A stretch of DNA of 64,000 bases. It comes from Plecoglossus altivelis. Taxonomy: Eukaryota; Chordata; Actinopteri; Osmeriformes; Plecoglossidae. The stretch lies in NCBI GenBank assembly GCA_036571765.1, contig BROE01000004.1, forward strand, positions 31,613-95,612, given 5' to 3'. The notes beneath the pieces were generated by a model. That model saw nothing but the letters and a program-made list of their open reading frames with translations. It was not told where the DNA came from and made no database searches. This document shows positions 45,128 to 58,291 of the stretch, piece by piece. The position numbers were made by a program, and so were the translations under genes. Each line of letters opens with the position of its first letter. The first letter of the stretch is position 1.

Positions 45128-47097
45128 GATCACCACCACCACCACCACCATCACCATCATCAAGTATGTTTAGGAGGATGCAACACGCAGCTTAAGCATG
45201 GCGACTGCAGGTTTCATGTCAGGGTGAAAAGTGAAGGGTCAGAGCTCAAGAGGTCAACTGACCTGAGGCCTTGCTGGGTGTACAGGGTCACCTTGTTCCA
45301 AGCCTGCAGAGACACAGCCATCACCCCTGAGCTGTGCAGATACCTGGCTGTGGTGGAGTCTGGAAAACACAGCAGCACGATGATTGATTGATTGCGTGTG
45401 TGTGTGTCTGTGTGTGCGTGTCTGAGTGTGTGTGTGTGTCTGTGTGCGCGTGCGCGTCTGTGTGTCTGAGTGTGCGTGTGCATGTCTGTGTGTATGTATC
45501 TGTGTGTGTGTGTGTGTACGTGCTTGCGTTTCTGTGTGGGTGTGTGTACGTGCTTGCGTTTCTGTGTGTCTGTGTGTCTGACCTGAAAATGTTCCATTTA
45601 CTCTGATGTCATGAGCAACAAAACCAGCAGCAAACACCAGCAGAACCAGAAGCAGCCTGGACCAGGGGAAGCCACGGCCTTGCATCTTCAGCTGCAGGGT
45701 CTGTAAGGGGCAAACCAGGACAGGGACTCAGCCCTAGGCTGGGAAGGACTTGTCTAACTTGTAAAAGGGGATTTCTGCTATGAAACAGCCAGTGGGCAGA
45801 TGGGTGTGGAGAGAGAGAGAGAGAGAGAGAGAAGTGTTTTGGCCTTACATGACACAGAGAGTTACACTCTGTGAGTTCCTGGGAGTCGGTTACTTCTATC
45901 ATCTCTTCGTTGGTCACTCTGAAAGACTGGACAGTTTCTTCTAGATTCTTGCGCAACTGGGCAATAAACAAACAAACAAAAAAACCCAAAGCACAAGGAC
46001 TTGGTTATGATCGACTCTGGGGGCTGGAATCCATTGGATGTCACAGCGTTAACCAAATGTTTCCCGTGTGGATGATGACAGTAGGGCCCCTACCTTCTGC
46101 GGTAGAACGTTCCAGGACTTCAGTAAATGCTTCAACAGGAGGCTGGAGGGAAAGACAAAGTGTGGTGCGATTATAAAAGGTGGATTTAGACACTAAATTA
46201 GTTCTGAATCTGGACTGAGGGAGGGTGTGTTTCCTGGCAGGTACCTGGACTGTGGTAGGTGTTTAGTATACAGCTGTCGCCACACTCCCAGACTCTGAAC
46301 ATCCACACTCAAACACTCCGTCATGCTGCTTAGCAACTGCAAGGAGACGGTGAAGAAAACAGGGACGCAAAGACACGAGTCAGTCCTGTAGAACAGCGTG
46401 TCTCCGTGCCCGGTGTCTACCCCTCCCTGTGTGTGCGCCTCACCTCTCTCTTCATGTCATTGGGGCAGTGGGGCGTGGCTCTGGACAGGAAGGAGGGCAG
46501 GTAGGTGTGTAAGGTGCTCTCTGGCTTGACTCCGAACGCCAGGACCTTCAGACGAGGGTACAGTCGTCTGAGCTGCTCCTGGAGGCTGCAGGTGACACGG
46601 TGACACGGTGAGGACGTGGCTCATGTGAGGGCGTCCCTGAAACATCCCTGAGATGTCCCTGAAACGTCCCTGAAACGTCCCTGGAACGTCCCTGAAACGT
46701 CCCTGGAACGTCCCTGAAACGTCCCTGGAACGTCCCTGAACCGTCCCCGAGACGTCCCTGAGATGTCCCTGAGCTGCTCTCCAGATGGCAGGCTGCGTTG
46801 CTATGCGTCAGGGGCGTGCTGGCAGGCTGCGTTGCTATGCGTCAGGGAGGTGCTGTTTGTACTCACCTTGGCGACAGGGCGTTCTTGGGCATGTAAGCAA
46901 AGTCCAGCAGAGGAAACAGCTCTTTAGGACCCATGATGCCGAAACCTTTCGTCAGGTTCGTATGAAGCCTGGGGAGAACACACACACACACATGTTACAC
47001 ACACACACACACATGTTAAACATATACACACACACACATGTTACACACACACACACGTTAAACATATACACACACACACATGTTACACACACACATG

Positions 47098-47133
<36 letters not shown>

Positions 47134-50100
47134 TACACACACACATGTTACACACACACACGCACACAATGTTAAACGTTGCACATATACATTACACACA
47201 CACACAAACACACAGGTAAGTTAAACTGACACACATACGAGAGACATTTCCCGCTTCCTTGAGGTGTGACGGACGGACAGAACACACAGACACACACACA
47301 CACAGACAGTCACAGACAGACAGACAGAAAGACAGGCCTGTGTCTGAAAACATGCAGTGGGTTGTCATGTTTTAGCCCCTTACAGCAGTAGTCTCTCCAG
47401 GTAGGCTATGGCGTAGGATGACAGGGCCTTCACCCCCAGCACAGGCAACATGATTCCCAGCCACACTGTGTCACACAAACAAAACACTCAGGTCACTATA
47501 CAGCCAGTGAGAATTGGACACTTCTAGACTGACGAATAAACCAGTATGACCTGCTGCTGCCCTCAACAAGGCAGATGAATACTGTGACAGACAGCACGCT
47601 GTCTATCCATCCCACCCCATAACACTGTTTATTGACATTACAAAGGTTTGTATTTATTCATGTGAATCGCTATCCCCCCCCCCCAGTCGTGCAAAATGAC
47701 TACTATTACCAAATACCAAGTAGTGTGTTATAGAAGAGTATTCCCAAAGACTGTTACAACACTGTTACCCTCCATTTCTACTGAAAGTCAATGGCATCTC
47801 TACACTGATAATCTTTTGCAACACAGTGTCACAAATACAGAGTGTGTGTATGTGTGTGTCTTATTAAAACACATGTGTTGCTCCAGATGTCTCTTTGACC
47901 CAGAACTCGCGCCAGCAAACATGAACGATGCCAGGTGTTAGGAAAGTGGAAGGGAAGAGAGAGGCAGACAGGCAGAGAGAGAGAGGCAGAGAGAGACAGA
48001 GGCAGAGAAAGAGAGGCAGAGAGAGGCAGAGAGAGAGAGAGAGAGAGAGAGAGGCAGACAGGCAGACAGGCAGAGAGAGAGAGGCAGAGAGAGGCAGAGA
48101 GAGGCAGAGAAGAGAGGCAGAGAGAGCCAGACAGCCAGACAGGGAAAGGGAACATGGGGTCAAGGGGGTTGGAGTCTGAGGGGGGGGGGGTCACCTCGCA
48201 GCCCATGACTGAGGTCGTGGAATCCAGCCTGGCCCAAAGCCCACATGATGGTCAGACACTTTACTGGACGGTTCTGAACTGACCGCAGCAACTCCAAATA
48301 CTAGGGAGAGAGAGAGAGACGGGGAGACAGGGACAGAGACGGGGAGACAGAAATATAAATGTGAAGACAGTCAAAACAGAGTATATGTGATGAACCAAGC
48401 TAAATAGTAAGGCTGAGTTCCAACTGTGGAACATTAGAATGAATTTGTGAGTGTACCCATGAATTTGATGTGTCCTCCAGAAGGCAGGAGCGTCTATGTG
48501 TCTGACACCATATGTGTTCTAGTCATATCAACAGCTACATTCTTAGCATTTTCATCTCACTTTCTCCTGCACACAAACAAGCTCTGTAACCTTCCTCGCT
48601 CAGAGAGACCTTCCAAAGGCCCCTAAAGTGTCTGCTCATTTATCCCTTTAGTTCCCTTTCATCTGAGCTGATCAATAACTAGCATCCTGACTGGGCTCCG
48701 TGCACGAGCGACTGGACACGCTGCTGCAACATTCTCAGCAGGACGATCTTGCTTCTCATTCTGGAGGACTTTGTAACACAGTCCAACAGATCAAATTAGC
48801 ACACGATGCAACAGCATCTTTCTCAACATCAGGTTCAGTTGAAGAAAGGACAACAGACTGAAGGCTCTCCCCTCCCAGACACCCCCCCCCAGCTGACTAC
48901 CCCCCCTCCTCTCCCATCCCTGATGCCTCCCAGACACCCCCCACCCCTCCTTCTCAACCCAGACCCCAGACAGTAAAACCTACACCACAGAGCAAACACA
49001 CACACTCACTTCGACCAGGTTTTGTGTGGCTATTCTTGGCTTGTCTTGTAGGATGGCCTGAATACAAACTCTGTAGCCGTGAAGAGGCTCTCCTGGAGGC
49101 AGAAACAGACAGAGGGGTTAGAACGTTACGGAAACAACGCAAAACACTCAGGAACAGTGAGGATATAATGGCGCCTGACATCCAGTCCAATACATTTCTT
49201 ACGAGCCGTTCTGCATTGATGTAGTGAGATGATCTGTACGTACCCGAATGTTTGTCCAACTCTCTGAGCATAGTATAAACACAATGGTCAAAGACGTCTG
49301 GCAGAGAGTCACTGCATCGACCAATAAGGCCCTTAATCACAGATTTCAGCTCTTTCCCCGCAAGGCAGTATGGGTAATCTGGAAGTCAAAAGGAAGTCAA
49401 GGAAAACGCGTCATTTCCACGGTTCTAGTTTTCTGATCATGACATGTGATGCGATTGAACCTTACTGACCATGAGCATGGCTGCTAAGCGTGGGCTCTGT
49501 GTCTGGAGCAGTCAGCTTGTGGTTGAGATAACCAGCCAGGTCTTTCACCCACACCGAGGGGTTCCCTGGGAACAGGGTCTGACTGCGCTCCAACTGGTGC
49601 TTCAAGTCCTCAACATCTAACTACCGTTTGGTAGAAGAGACAGAGAAGGGAAGGGGGAGCGAGGAATCACAAACAGAATATCCATTTATCCACATGAAAT
49701 ATTCAGGAATGCTTGTAATTAACTGTGTAACCGTAAACTGTCAACGCAAATGTTAGCCGGTTATGATATAAGGTTAATGAAATTATATCGCTAGAATTAG
49801 TCACGTTTTTGTTATTGAACGGCAACAGAAGAGATCAAGCTATTTGTGAAATCCACTTGTCAAGGACTGGTCCTTGCGGTGTGTGTCTACTCACGGCTTT
49901 GAACGCCTCCTCTACTGTTTTATGCTGAGTGGAAGTGGGGGGCGGGGCTGCTGCCTTGGGCTTGCCTGACGCAGGCTTCTTGTGTTGGGGCTCGGCTGGT
50001 GGCGGCACCTGTTCCTTGTTCTGCTTCTTGTTCATCTTCTCGAAACCGTCAAATACGTTTGCTGACATCTTCAGAGGAGCTGTAACGGAGAAAGGCCGGA

Positions 50101-50670
50101 GGGGAGGGGGGGAGCAGGAGGATACAGATTTGAAGGGCTGAGATCGAACGTACCAAAAACAAAATCCCGTATCTACTGCACGATTCAACTCTGTTTGAGA
50201 TGTTAACCAAAGGATAGCCTCTAACTCTTTAAGACAGCCCTCCCTCTCCTCCTCCCTCTCCACCTCCCTCCCTCTCCTCCTCCCTCTCCACCTCCCTCCC
50301 TCTCCTCCTCCCTTGCTCAACACCCCGCCCACTGTTGGTGACATCACTGATCATCTCAGTGTGTCAGTGACAACAACAGAAGTCTCTCGGAGGATCCAAG
50401 CATGTTGAACGTGCTGCAGTTGGCGTCGGCGTGGTGGAAGTACAACGATGTGTTTACCAGTAACCTCACCAGGCCTTCTGCTCCTCACCTCCACCCTCCT
50501 CCTCCACCCAAACCCTTTCCATACTGCCCACTGGATGTGTTGACAGGGGTTACCAGTTGCTCACTGATCATTCTACATGTTGCCCAATGAGCTAGCACTA
50601 TATCAGGTATCACCACACACGTATATATACACGGGGTGAGTTCGGTTTAGAGAGAGTGTGTGTGTGTGTC

Positions 50671-50702
<32 letters not shown>

Positions 50703-50939
50703 TGTATAACGTAGGGGTGAACCCGCGATTAAGAGTCTGGGTTGTAGCTCATAAAAAACAAACAGCAGGGAAACAGCAAACAGCACACGCTGGTCTGGGA
50801 TGGCTGAAATATGACAGGTCTGTGAAACACAAGTCTGACCCTTCTGCTTGACACAAGCTAGAAGTCTTAAAGACCATTAAGCTATAAAGCTGAGTCAGGA
50901 AGACTCTGGAGGGAATGGGTGAACTGCAGAAGAAGGGGG

Positions 50940-51027
<88 letters not shown>

Positions 51028-52405
51028 GGGGAGAGGAGGACAGTAAGGGGTGTAATCGGAGAAGTGTTCACCAGACATGGCCTTGCGGCTGGGTGGGCTG
51101 GATTTTAACACCGCCAGCAGAAGAATGCCAAGCAGAACGCTTGACATAGATGCAAGAGAAACGACTGCCAACACACACACACACACACACAACACACACA
51201 CACATCTCACAAACACACCCACCCGTGGGCTTCTGCTGTGGGCTTTGAGGAGAAAGGCATGAAATGCTGAACAAAACTAAATCTGTGTTTACTCTGTCTC
51301 ATGATCCAAAAGACTGACGTATCTCAAGGCTACACAATGACATTCTGCATTCATCTTAGACTTGCTCCACCAGCTGTCTGGTCTATTTGTTCATTAGTCT
51401 GCATCCTTTAGAACTGGCATCGATACTGTGTTGGTACCCCTATTCTACAAGGGAGACTTTGGACCGTTATCACAAAGATAGTGGCAATACTCAGAATGGT
51501 GCAAACAACGCAGATAACACGAATTAAAGGGACCGTTAGTTTTGTTCACACGGAGAATGTCCACGCTTTATAACACTTGACTGAGCAATACTGCCAGCTG
51601 TCAGGTTAGAAGTGTCGTATTGAAGTGTCTGAAGTTTATTTATTGGCTATATCTCACAACAACTGTCAACTTGAGTTCTGCACTTAAGTTCATATATTTT
51701 CATAATTATTAAATAGCTCATAATGTACCTTATTAGGGGTACTAATATCTTGTAACATGCGTCGATACCCCATGCCAGGATTACGTTTAATTTGTTGACA
51801 TATGCCAGCCAGCTGTAGATTTAAGAGCTTAATTTTTTTTACTAAATCCCACTTGCAATGTTACGTCATGACATTGGCGGAACGTGTTTAGAAATATAAA
51901 TATATTTTGACTCGAACTATCGAGCTATACTTCCGAACCATAAACGCTGTCAGTCAACGATCTAACTCTGGTGTAGTAGTAGTGTTGCTAGCAAGTTAGC
52001 TTGCTAGCTGCTAGGAAGGAGTCTCCACTTTAACCTGCTGTGGATGAACGACAGGAGAGGACGATGTATAGCTACTGAGCTAATAGCAACAGCTGAGCTA
52101 ATAGCTAAGCAGCCAAACAGCATCTAGCAAGCTAGCTAGCTAAGTAGCTCCTCTAGCCGACGTGTCGTTAAAACTTAATGCCAAAATCCCTTAACCCGAC
52201 TGTAATTCGCTAACGTTTAACTCGCTCCTTCAACGACCGGGTAAACTGTTTACTTACGAAGCGTGTGGAGGTTCGATTCCGTCAACGCTTTCCTTCCCCC
52301 ACCGGATTTCTTGTCAGCCACCGAATTTTTTCCTCCTGAGCTGTTTGGTTTCTTCCCTTTCTTAACTACTTCCCACTTTCCAACCGAACCATTATTAGAA
52401 GCCAT
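44099..52405 (-). CDS. tmem214: Transmembrane protein 214
   Basis: ER membrane protein reported to anchor procaspase-4 in ER-stress apoptosis. Seventeen coding exons on the minus strand: 52258-52405, 49895-50079, 49470-49620, 49244-49378, 49010-49092, 48195-48300, 47384-47465, 46867-46968, 46444-46585, 46245-46336, 46094-46142, 45849-45956, 45583-45700, 45263-45359, 44645-44813, 44337-44488, 44099-44225. All are GT/AG bounded and phase-consistent, giving 681 residues (human about 689). Diagnostic segments are the N-terminal GKWEVVKKGKKPN, KQNKEQVPPPAEP, ESLHGYRVCIQAILQDKP, TKGFGIMGPKELFPLLDFAY, and the transmembrane helix RLLLVLLVFAAGFVAHDI in exon 45583-45700. A second hydrophobic region lies in exon 44337-44488. 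The coding sequence shows no frame breaks. Confidence 0.96.
44833..45163. repeat. (CAT)n / (CAC)n trinucleotide array
   Basis: More than 100 triplets, mainly ATC with ACC and AAC interruptions and a duplicated AACAACACC...ATTAAGGTCACC block, inside a tmem214 intron. The Met/Val and Ile/Thr open frames on the two strands are repeat translations. Confidence 0.97.
46625..46770. repeat. GTCCCTGAAAC minisatellite
   Basis: About thirteen 11-bp units (CGTCCCTGAAA / CGTCCCTGGAA) in a tmem214 intron. Confidence 0.93.
46978..47215. repeat. CA / ACACATGTTA repeat
   Basis: CA runs interrupted by ATGTTA about every 20-40 bp, in the tmem214 intron next to exon 46867-46968. Confidence 0.93.
47945..48145. 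repeat. GAGGCAGAGAGA purine repeat
   Basis: (GAGAGGCAGA)n with CAGACAGG variants in a tmem214 intron. A G run follows at 48180-48190 next to the donor of exon 48195-48300. Confidence 0.93.
50228..50312. repeat. CCTCCCTCTCCACCTCCCTC repeat
   Basis: Three pyrimidine units of about 29 bp in the first intron of tmem214. Confidence 0.85.
50942..51024. repeat. (GT)n microsatellite, about 41 units
   Basis: Pure GT run in the first tmem214 intron, one of the longest uninterrupted runs in the window. Confidence 0.98.
51250..52257 (-). other. Rest of first tmem214 intron
   Basis: Unique AT-rich DNA with GCTAGC/AGCTAG-rich text at 51975-52150. No exon or RNA gene is seen. Confidence 0.6.
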
Positions 52406-52564
52406 TTCAAGCGCCTTGCTTTAATGTTGGATATCTTGGTAAAGATGAATGTATATCCTAGTTCCTGGTTCGCTAGCCGCCACCCCGCCGTGCGTGCTAA
52501 GTAATGGACGTCCGGTTTGACAGTGAGGATGTCGTCGTACCGGTGCCACGTCTCCTTGTCGATA

Positions 52565-52572
52565 TGACGTCA
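52565..52572. promoter_or_regulatory. CRE palindrome upstream of tmem214
   Basis: TGACGTCA, 160 bp upstream of the tmem214 start codon, with a CCACGTC (minus-strand GACGTGG) ATF/XBP1-like core at about 52545-52553. This arrangement would fit stress-responsive control of an ER protein. Binding is inferred. Confidence 0.5.
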
Positions 52573-52619
52573 GACGGCCTCTTCGATGAACAGACCGTTA
52601 GTTCATTTAATTAGAAAGC

Positions 52620-55490
52620 GGCGTCAACTTGCACAGACTGGAAACCAAACCTCTGATATGCACAAGTCATAAATCATAGCAAATAACACATCTCCGTGGT
52701 TAGAAAATCAGTGAATAATCTATAGTGATTTACAGGAGTGCAAATGAGGTTTATGAGTTTCATGCTTGTTATGGGTGTTGGTACGAGATGTTATACTGCT
52801 CTGGTTTAAATACTCATAAACTGTATAGTTTGATCTCAAGATCATAACAACGATGATGTCCTGGATATCCCAACTAGATCCAGCAAAGTGGTCCAATATT
52901 GACATTCTGCAAATGGACACGTTCGTCCTTTATTCCTCCTTCTCGTTATTTCTCTTCGCGTGACTGAACAAAATTAGACAGACGGAGAAAACTCTGCAAG
53001 GCATCCACAGATCTGTCGAGTCAGATGCCGGGTCGAGAGAATGAGAAGATACATTTCATTCAGGGCCGGATAAAGTAGTTGTCGGGATGGTGCTAACGAC
53101 CTTTCAGAAAGACACAAAGACAAGGTGAAAGATAACTAAAGACAGTTGATCTACATAAAGGCTTAGTTGTGTTTTACTGGAGCGTATGTAGCGTAGCAGT
53201 GGAGGTTCGTGAGGGGAGGATCGTCTTCTATGGAAGCAAATCATTGACAATGTTAAGCATTTTAAAAAGCATTGAATTCCAGCTACACATGGATGAGAGA
53301 GGCCTGGGGGAAGGGAGGTCGCAGTTGGACCCTTCTAGAAGTGAAATGGGTCGATTTCAATCTGTCTCTTCATAGGCCTTTCCTATCTGTGGTACCCCGG
53401 ATGTTGCAATTATATTTTTGACCTTGCATTTTTGCGCCAAAATATTTGGGTGGAATTTTTGAAGCTTGCATTCCTCGCAGTGATTATATTTTCATCCTTT
53501 GTGTTGCAATGGATAGGCTAAAGAGTACGATGCTATATTTTATTTGCTACTTAGAGTTGCGGAAAGTTGGTCTTCATACACAGATGCTTTACGTTACAGT
53601 ATATTTGCAATATTGGCAACTATTCGGCTTATTGCTATAAACGCCACGCCGTTTTTATGTATTCTTTCTCCTGTCCTCAATGTTTTAGTCGCAGCTGCCA
53701 CTCGTATGTAGTCACATGATTTGTGAGAAAGAAATACTGACTACTGCGTGTCTGATTGGGTTTGAATCCCACATTTTTATTTTGTTTCAGTAATAAAACT
53801 CCATATGATGCATGTTTATCATATGGCTGCCATGGCAACACGAGAGGTGAGAAAGGAGTCAGTAACCACAAAGGGTTCATAACTCCTCCTATTGACCCAA
53901 TTTTTGTTAAATCACCCAAATCTCACTAATCACGACTGTCAATCATAGCCACATCTCCTGTTACTAGGCAACCATTGAGGCGATTTAACGCTGTGCAACA
54001 TATCAAAACTCAATCGATTTAATTAAATACGGCAACTCAAAATAAAAATAGCAGCTAGAAACTTTTCAACTCAATTAATAAATAAATTTTCATTCATGAC
54101 AACTGGGACACCGGCGGCGAAGCGCAGCTTTTTTCTTTCGGCGCCAATGTTATCAAATTGGACCCGCCACACAGGCTGTGGCAACACGACTGGCTCGCGC
54201 TCTGCAACGATTGTTTTACAAAATCGGCTGCAGGAGGATAAAATACACCGTATTTATTTGATTTACTACGCTTGATGTTTTGAGGCGGCTGTTGGAATAA
54301 CTCGTTTCCTAAATACAGCCTATGCCATGTTTATGTACCATGTCAGAGTTACATGTGACAAAGGAAAGGCTTGATGACCCGCGCTGAGAAACATGCAGCT
54401 GGTGTGAGCAGCCTCGCGCCTTTCTTAACAGATCGTGGCGCGTCAAGGCGCTTCGCATCCAGCGTGTCCCAGGCGTCAGCCTCTGTGTTGATTTAACAGT
54501 TTGCATTTGTTCCTTGTTGTAATTTAACAGCCTGACACCATGTTGGCCTTCACTTATGAATAAATACGTTTCACATTGACCCATCTTGACAGACAGTTTA
54601 GCCGTCAACCAAGAATAATAATCATTTAAAAAAATAGAATTGTGTCCTTTCCGTTTGGCCTTAGCCAGGTACTGCATGTTGGCATTCTGAGTCTTCTGAT
54701 TGGTTTGTTTTGCTACAGTTAGTGCAAGGAACCCACCTCAATCCAAAATCCCCCCAAATTCTGCAGAAACTGAAACCACAAAGAGGCAAAACATCATGCT
54801 GTCTAGTAAACAGGCTGCTGAAACAGCCTTCAAAAACAAACTCACTTCAGCAAACGACTTGACGAATGCGAACGTGGCGGTTGGTGTGTCAGAATGAAGT
54901 GAACTCACGGATGCACTCCTAGCAAGGCGTGTCAGGCCTCTGGGAGTGCATGAATGTAGCGTATGATATGTATATTCACGTATGCAGGACATGTTCCCAG
55001 AATGCACACAGTGGAGCGTGTGCGCGTGGCAGCAGGTATCAGTGTGGCTGGTGGAGGAGTGACATGCCTTTGCAGATAGGTGGCGCTCTTGGCTTCGGGC
55101 TCCAAGTGATGTGAAGCCCTGTACTCAAGTTACATTGACCTGACAGGGGCTAACCCCACTCATGCAAACTAACACGGCCCTCAGTTCGCCTCAACTGGCT
55201 AACACTGCTACACGGTTAGCGGTTAGCTACCAACCTCTCACATTAGAATGCAGTGTAGCCAAACAGGGCTGATGTGGTCCAGACAGGTCAAGGGTTAGCA
55301 TCCCACACTAGCACACCGCACTGTACAACATAGTACAAATATAGTCAGGATGTAGTGCGTAAGGACTACGGCATTGGGGTAAGGGGAAGACGTGTACATA
55401 AAAAGAGGGAGGGTGGGAGGGAGGGAGGGGGGGTGAGAACAAGGTGAGTCGGAGAGAGATGGAGGGGGGGATCTGCAGAGACAGGGCTGA
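52620..55490. other. Intergenic interval and mapre3 3' UTR
   Basis: Low-repeat, AT-rich sequence between the divergent end of tmem214 and the mapre3 stop codon. Several minus-strand AATAAA candidates exist (e.g. about 53777, 54245). No further exon is recognised. Confidence 0.55.
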
Positions 55491-58152
55491 TCAGTACTCC
55501 TCTGGATCTCCTTTCGGTGAGTCTACAACGTCCTCATCCTCTGGTGGAGCAAAGCCATCCTGACAAACACAACACAGGTTTGTGCTGTTAGACATGAGCA
55601 ATGTATGTGTGCGTTGTGTATGGACGTGTGTGTGTGCCTGCGTGTGTGTGTGTGCGTGTTTATTTGTGTATGAACTATACCTCTTTGTTTGTCAATACCT
55701 CTGTAGCGTAAAGTATGTCCATGATCTTGCTGAGTGTGCCGCTGTTTTCACTCTCGTGCTCCTGGCAGATGAGTTCGATGTCCCGCAGTTTACTGAAGTA
55801 GAAGTCCCTCTCTTTCTCCAGGCCATCCACAGTCAGCTTCAGGTCCAGCAGCTGCAGACAAACAGGAAACAGAGGGCAGGGGGTGCAAAGGTCACCGTGT
55901 GTGTTTCTGGGACACCAAGTGTGCGTGGGTGTGAGTGTGTATGGCTGTGTAAGAGTGTTTCTGTGTGAGGGTGTGTATGCATGTGTGTGTCTGTGTAAGT
56001 GTGTGTGTCTGTGTGAGTGTGTATGGCTGTGTAAGAGTGTTTCTGTGTAAGTGTGTGTGTGTGTGTGTGTACGTGTGTGTGTCTGTGTGATGTGTGAGTG
56101 TGTATGGCTGTGTAAGACTGCTTCTGTGCGAGGGTGTGTGTGTCTGTGTGAGTGTTTGGGTATGTGTGAGGGTGTGTATGCATGTGCGTGTCTGTGTGAT
56201 TGTGTGTGTGTGTCTGTGTGAGTTTGTATGGCTGTGTAGGAGTGTTTCTGTGTGAGTGTGTGTGTGTGTGTCTGTGTCTGTATGAGTGTGTCTGTGTAAG
56301 TATGTGTCTGTGTGAGGGAGTATGTGTGAGTGCATGTCTGTATAATTGTGTGTCAGTGTGAGTGTGTATGGCTGTGTGAGAGTGTTTCTGTTTGAGGGTG
56401 TGTGTGTCTGTGTGAGCGTGTACGTGTGTGTGCAAGTGTGTGTCTGTGTGAGCGTGTGCGTGTGCACGTGCATGAGGCTACCTGTTGGTTGAGTTCTATG
56501 ATCTCTGCGTCTCCTCCGTTGCGGATGGGCGCTGTCCTCTTGATGGGGGCGGCGTTGATCTGCCGTTGGGGGGTGGGGACGGGCTTGGTTGCCGTGGGAG
56601 ACGTCCTCTGGGGACCTGGAGATACGGCAACCAGCAGACCATCAGCGTCAGGGCGATGCTCTCGTGATATTCTCAGAATTCCAGGTCATAATGTCAACTA
56701 CCCCTAGCACACCCTTTATCTCAGTCTTGAATGAATCTTTAAAAATAAGGAAAAATATCTTTTCGGATGCACATATACTGTTGATGAGTTATGCTTCATT
56801 TGACAGGCGATGCTATTACTAAATCCAATTCCAGTACTACATATTGGTGCTCCTTGTACCAGTAGATGGAGTTAAGATAAGAGCAGAATATTTTGAATAT
56901 CTAAGCAGTAGTTATTATAGTCCATAACTAAGCAGAGTAACTTATCATCATTGGTGTAACAGGCCATTGAGTATGACTTGAAAGACTAGTCCAACCCTCA
57001 TCTAACCAGCAAATAGCAAACTAGGTCAAAACAATGTCAAATTGCCTTCATGTGGACAAAGAGGCCAAATGTGTGGTCGAGTGTACAAAACAAATCCTGA
57101 ACGAAAACAAAGCGCGTGTGTGTTTGAATGTTCCACCTAATCCAGCGTTGTTTCACACAAGACTGAGGTGAGTACAGGATGGCACGTCACGCACAACAAA
57201 ACAAACACTCCAACAAAAAGAGCCAAAGTGTTGCTGTTGGATTTCCAAGGTCATACTGCATGACTACTACTGACAGACCCGCTGCCCCACCCCTGCCCCC
57301 CCTGCAGCCCCACCCCTGCTGCCCTACTCCCCCCTGCAGCCCCACCCCTGCCCCCCCCGTAGCCCCACGCCCACAGCTCCACCCCTGCTGCCCCACTCCC
57401 CGCAGCCTCCCCCTGCAGTCCTCCCTGCACCCCACCCCTGCAGCCCCACCCCTGCAGCACCGAAGGAAACATGGAGGGAAAGATGGGAGGACACAAACTA
57501 GAGGAGGAATCCACACACGTATACGTCAGCTGGAGGGCAAAACACACGCTCTTCAGTTATGGGGCAAAATACACGCGCACAAACACACACAAACACACAC
57601 ACTTTAGTTGTTACCTGGGGGACGGGAATGTCGTTTAGGTTTGTGGGAAATGAGTTCACCTAGGTTAGGGGGGAGTGGCACACTGAAGTAAGAGCAATGC
57701 AACGGAAGGGCTGTTTGCCTGTGTATGAGTGTGTGTGAGTATGTGTGTGCATGTGAGTGTGCGTGCGAGTGTAAGTGTGTGTGCGTGCGTGCGAGAGTGT
57801 GTGAGAGTGTGTATGTGTGCGTGCGTGCGAGAGTGTGTGAGAGTGTGTATGTGTGTGTGAGAGTGAGTGTGTGCATGTGAGTGTGTGTATGTGTCAGTGT
57901 GTGTGTGTGTGTGACAGTGTGGGTGTGTGTGTGTGACAGTGTGTGAGTGTGTGTGTCAGTGTGTGTGTGTGTGTGAGTGTGTACCTGGGTTGGGTGATGG
58001 GGTTCCCTCCTGGCCTTGTCTTGTTAGTTGAGGGTCGTACTCTTTTCCATCATAGTTGGCATCAAAAAACTTTTTAAACCACTGAATAAACTCAAAGTTA
58101 TCCTGAAACTTCCCCTTTACCAGTCTTTCCACTGGAATGATCTGAGAGGGAG

Positions 58153-58183
<31 letters not shown>

Positions 58184-58252
58184 AAGAGTTAGAAAGTGTA
58201 AAAAAAGAGACAGTGTGTGTGTGTCTGTGTGTCTGTGTGTGTGTCTGTTTGT

Positions 58253-58291
<39 letters not shown>

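Noticed and set aside
44279..45163. 294-codon Met/Val-rich frame
   Set aside because: Most of it is the CAT triplet array; only its ends overlap real tmem214 exons, which are interrupted by introns.
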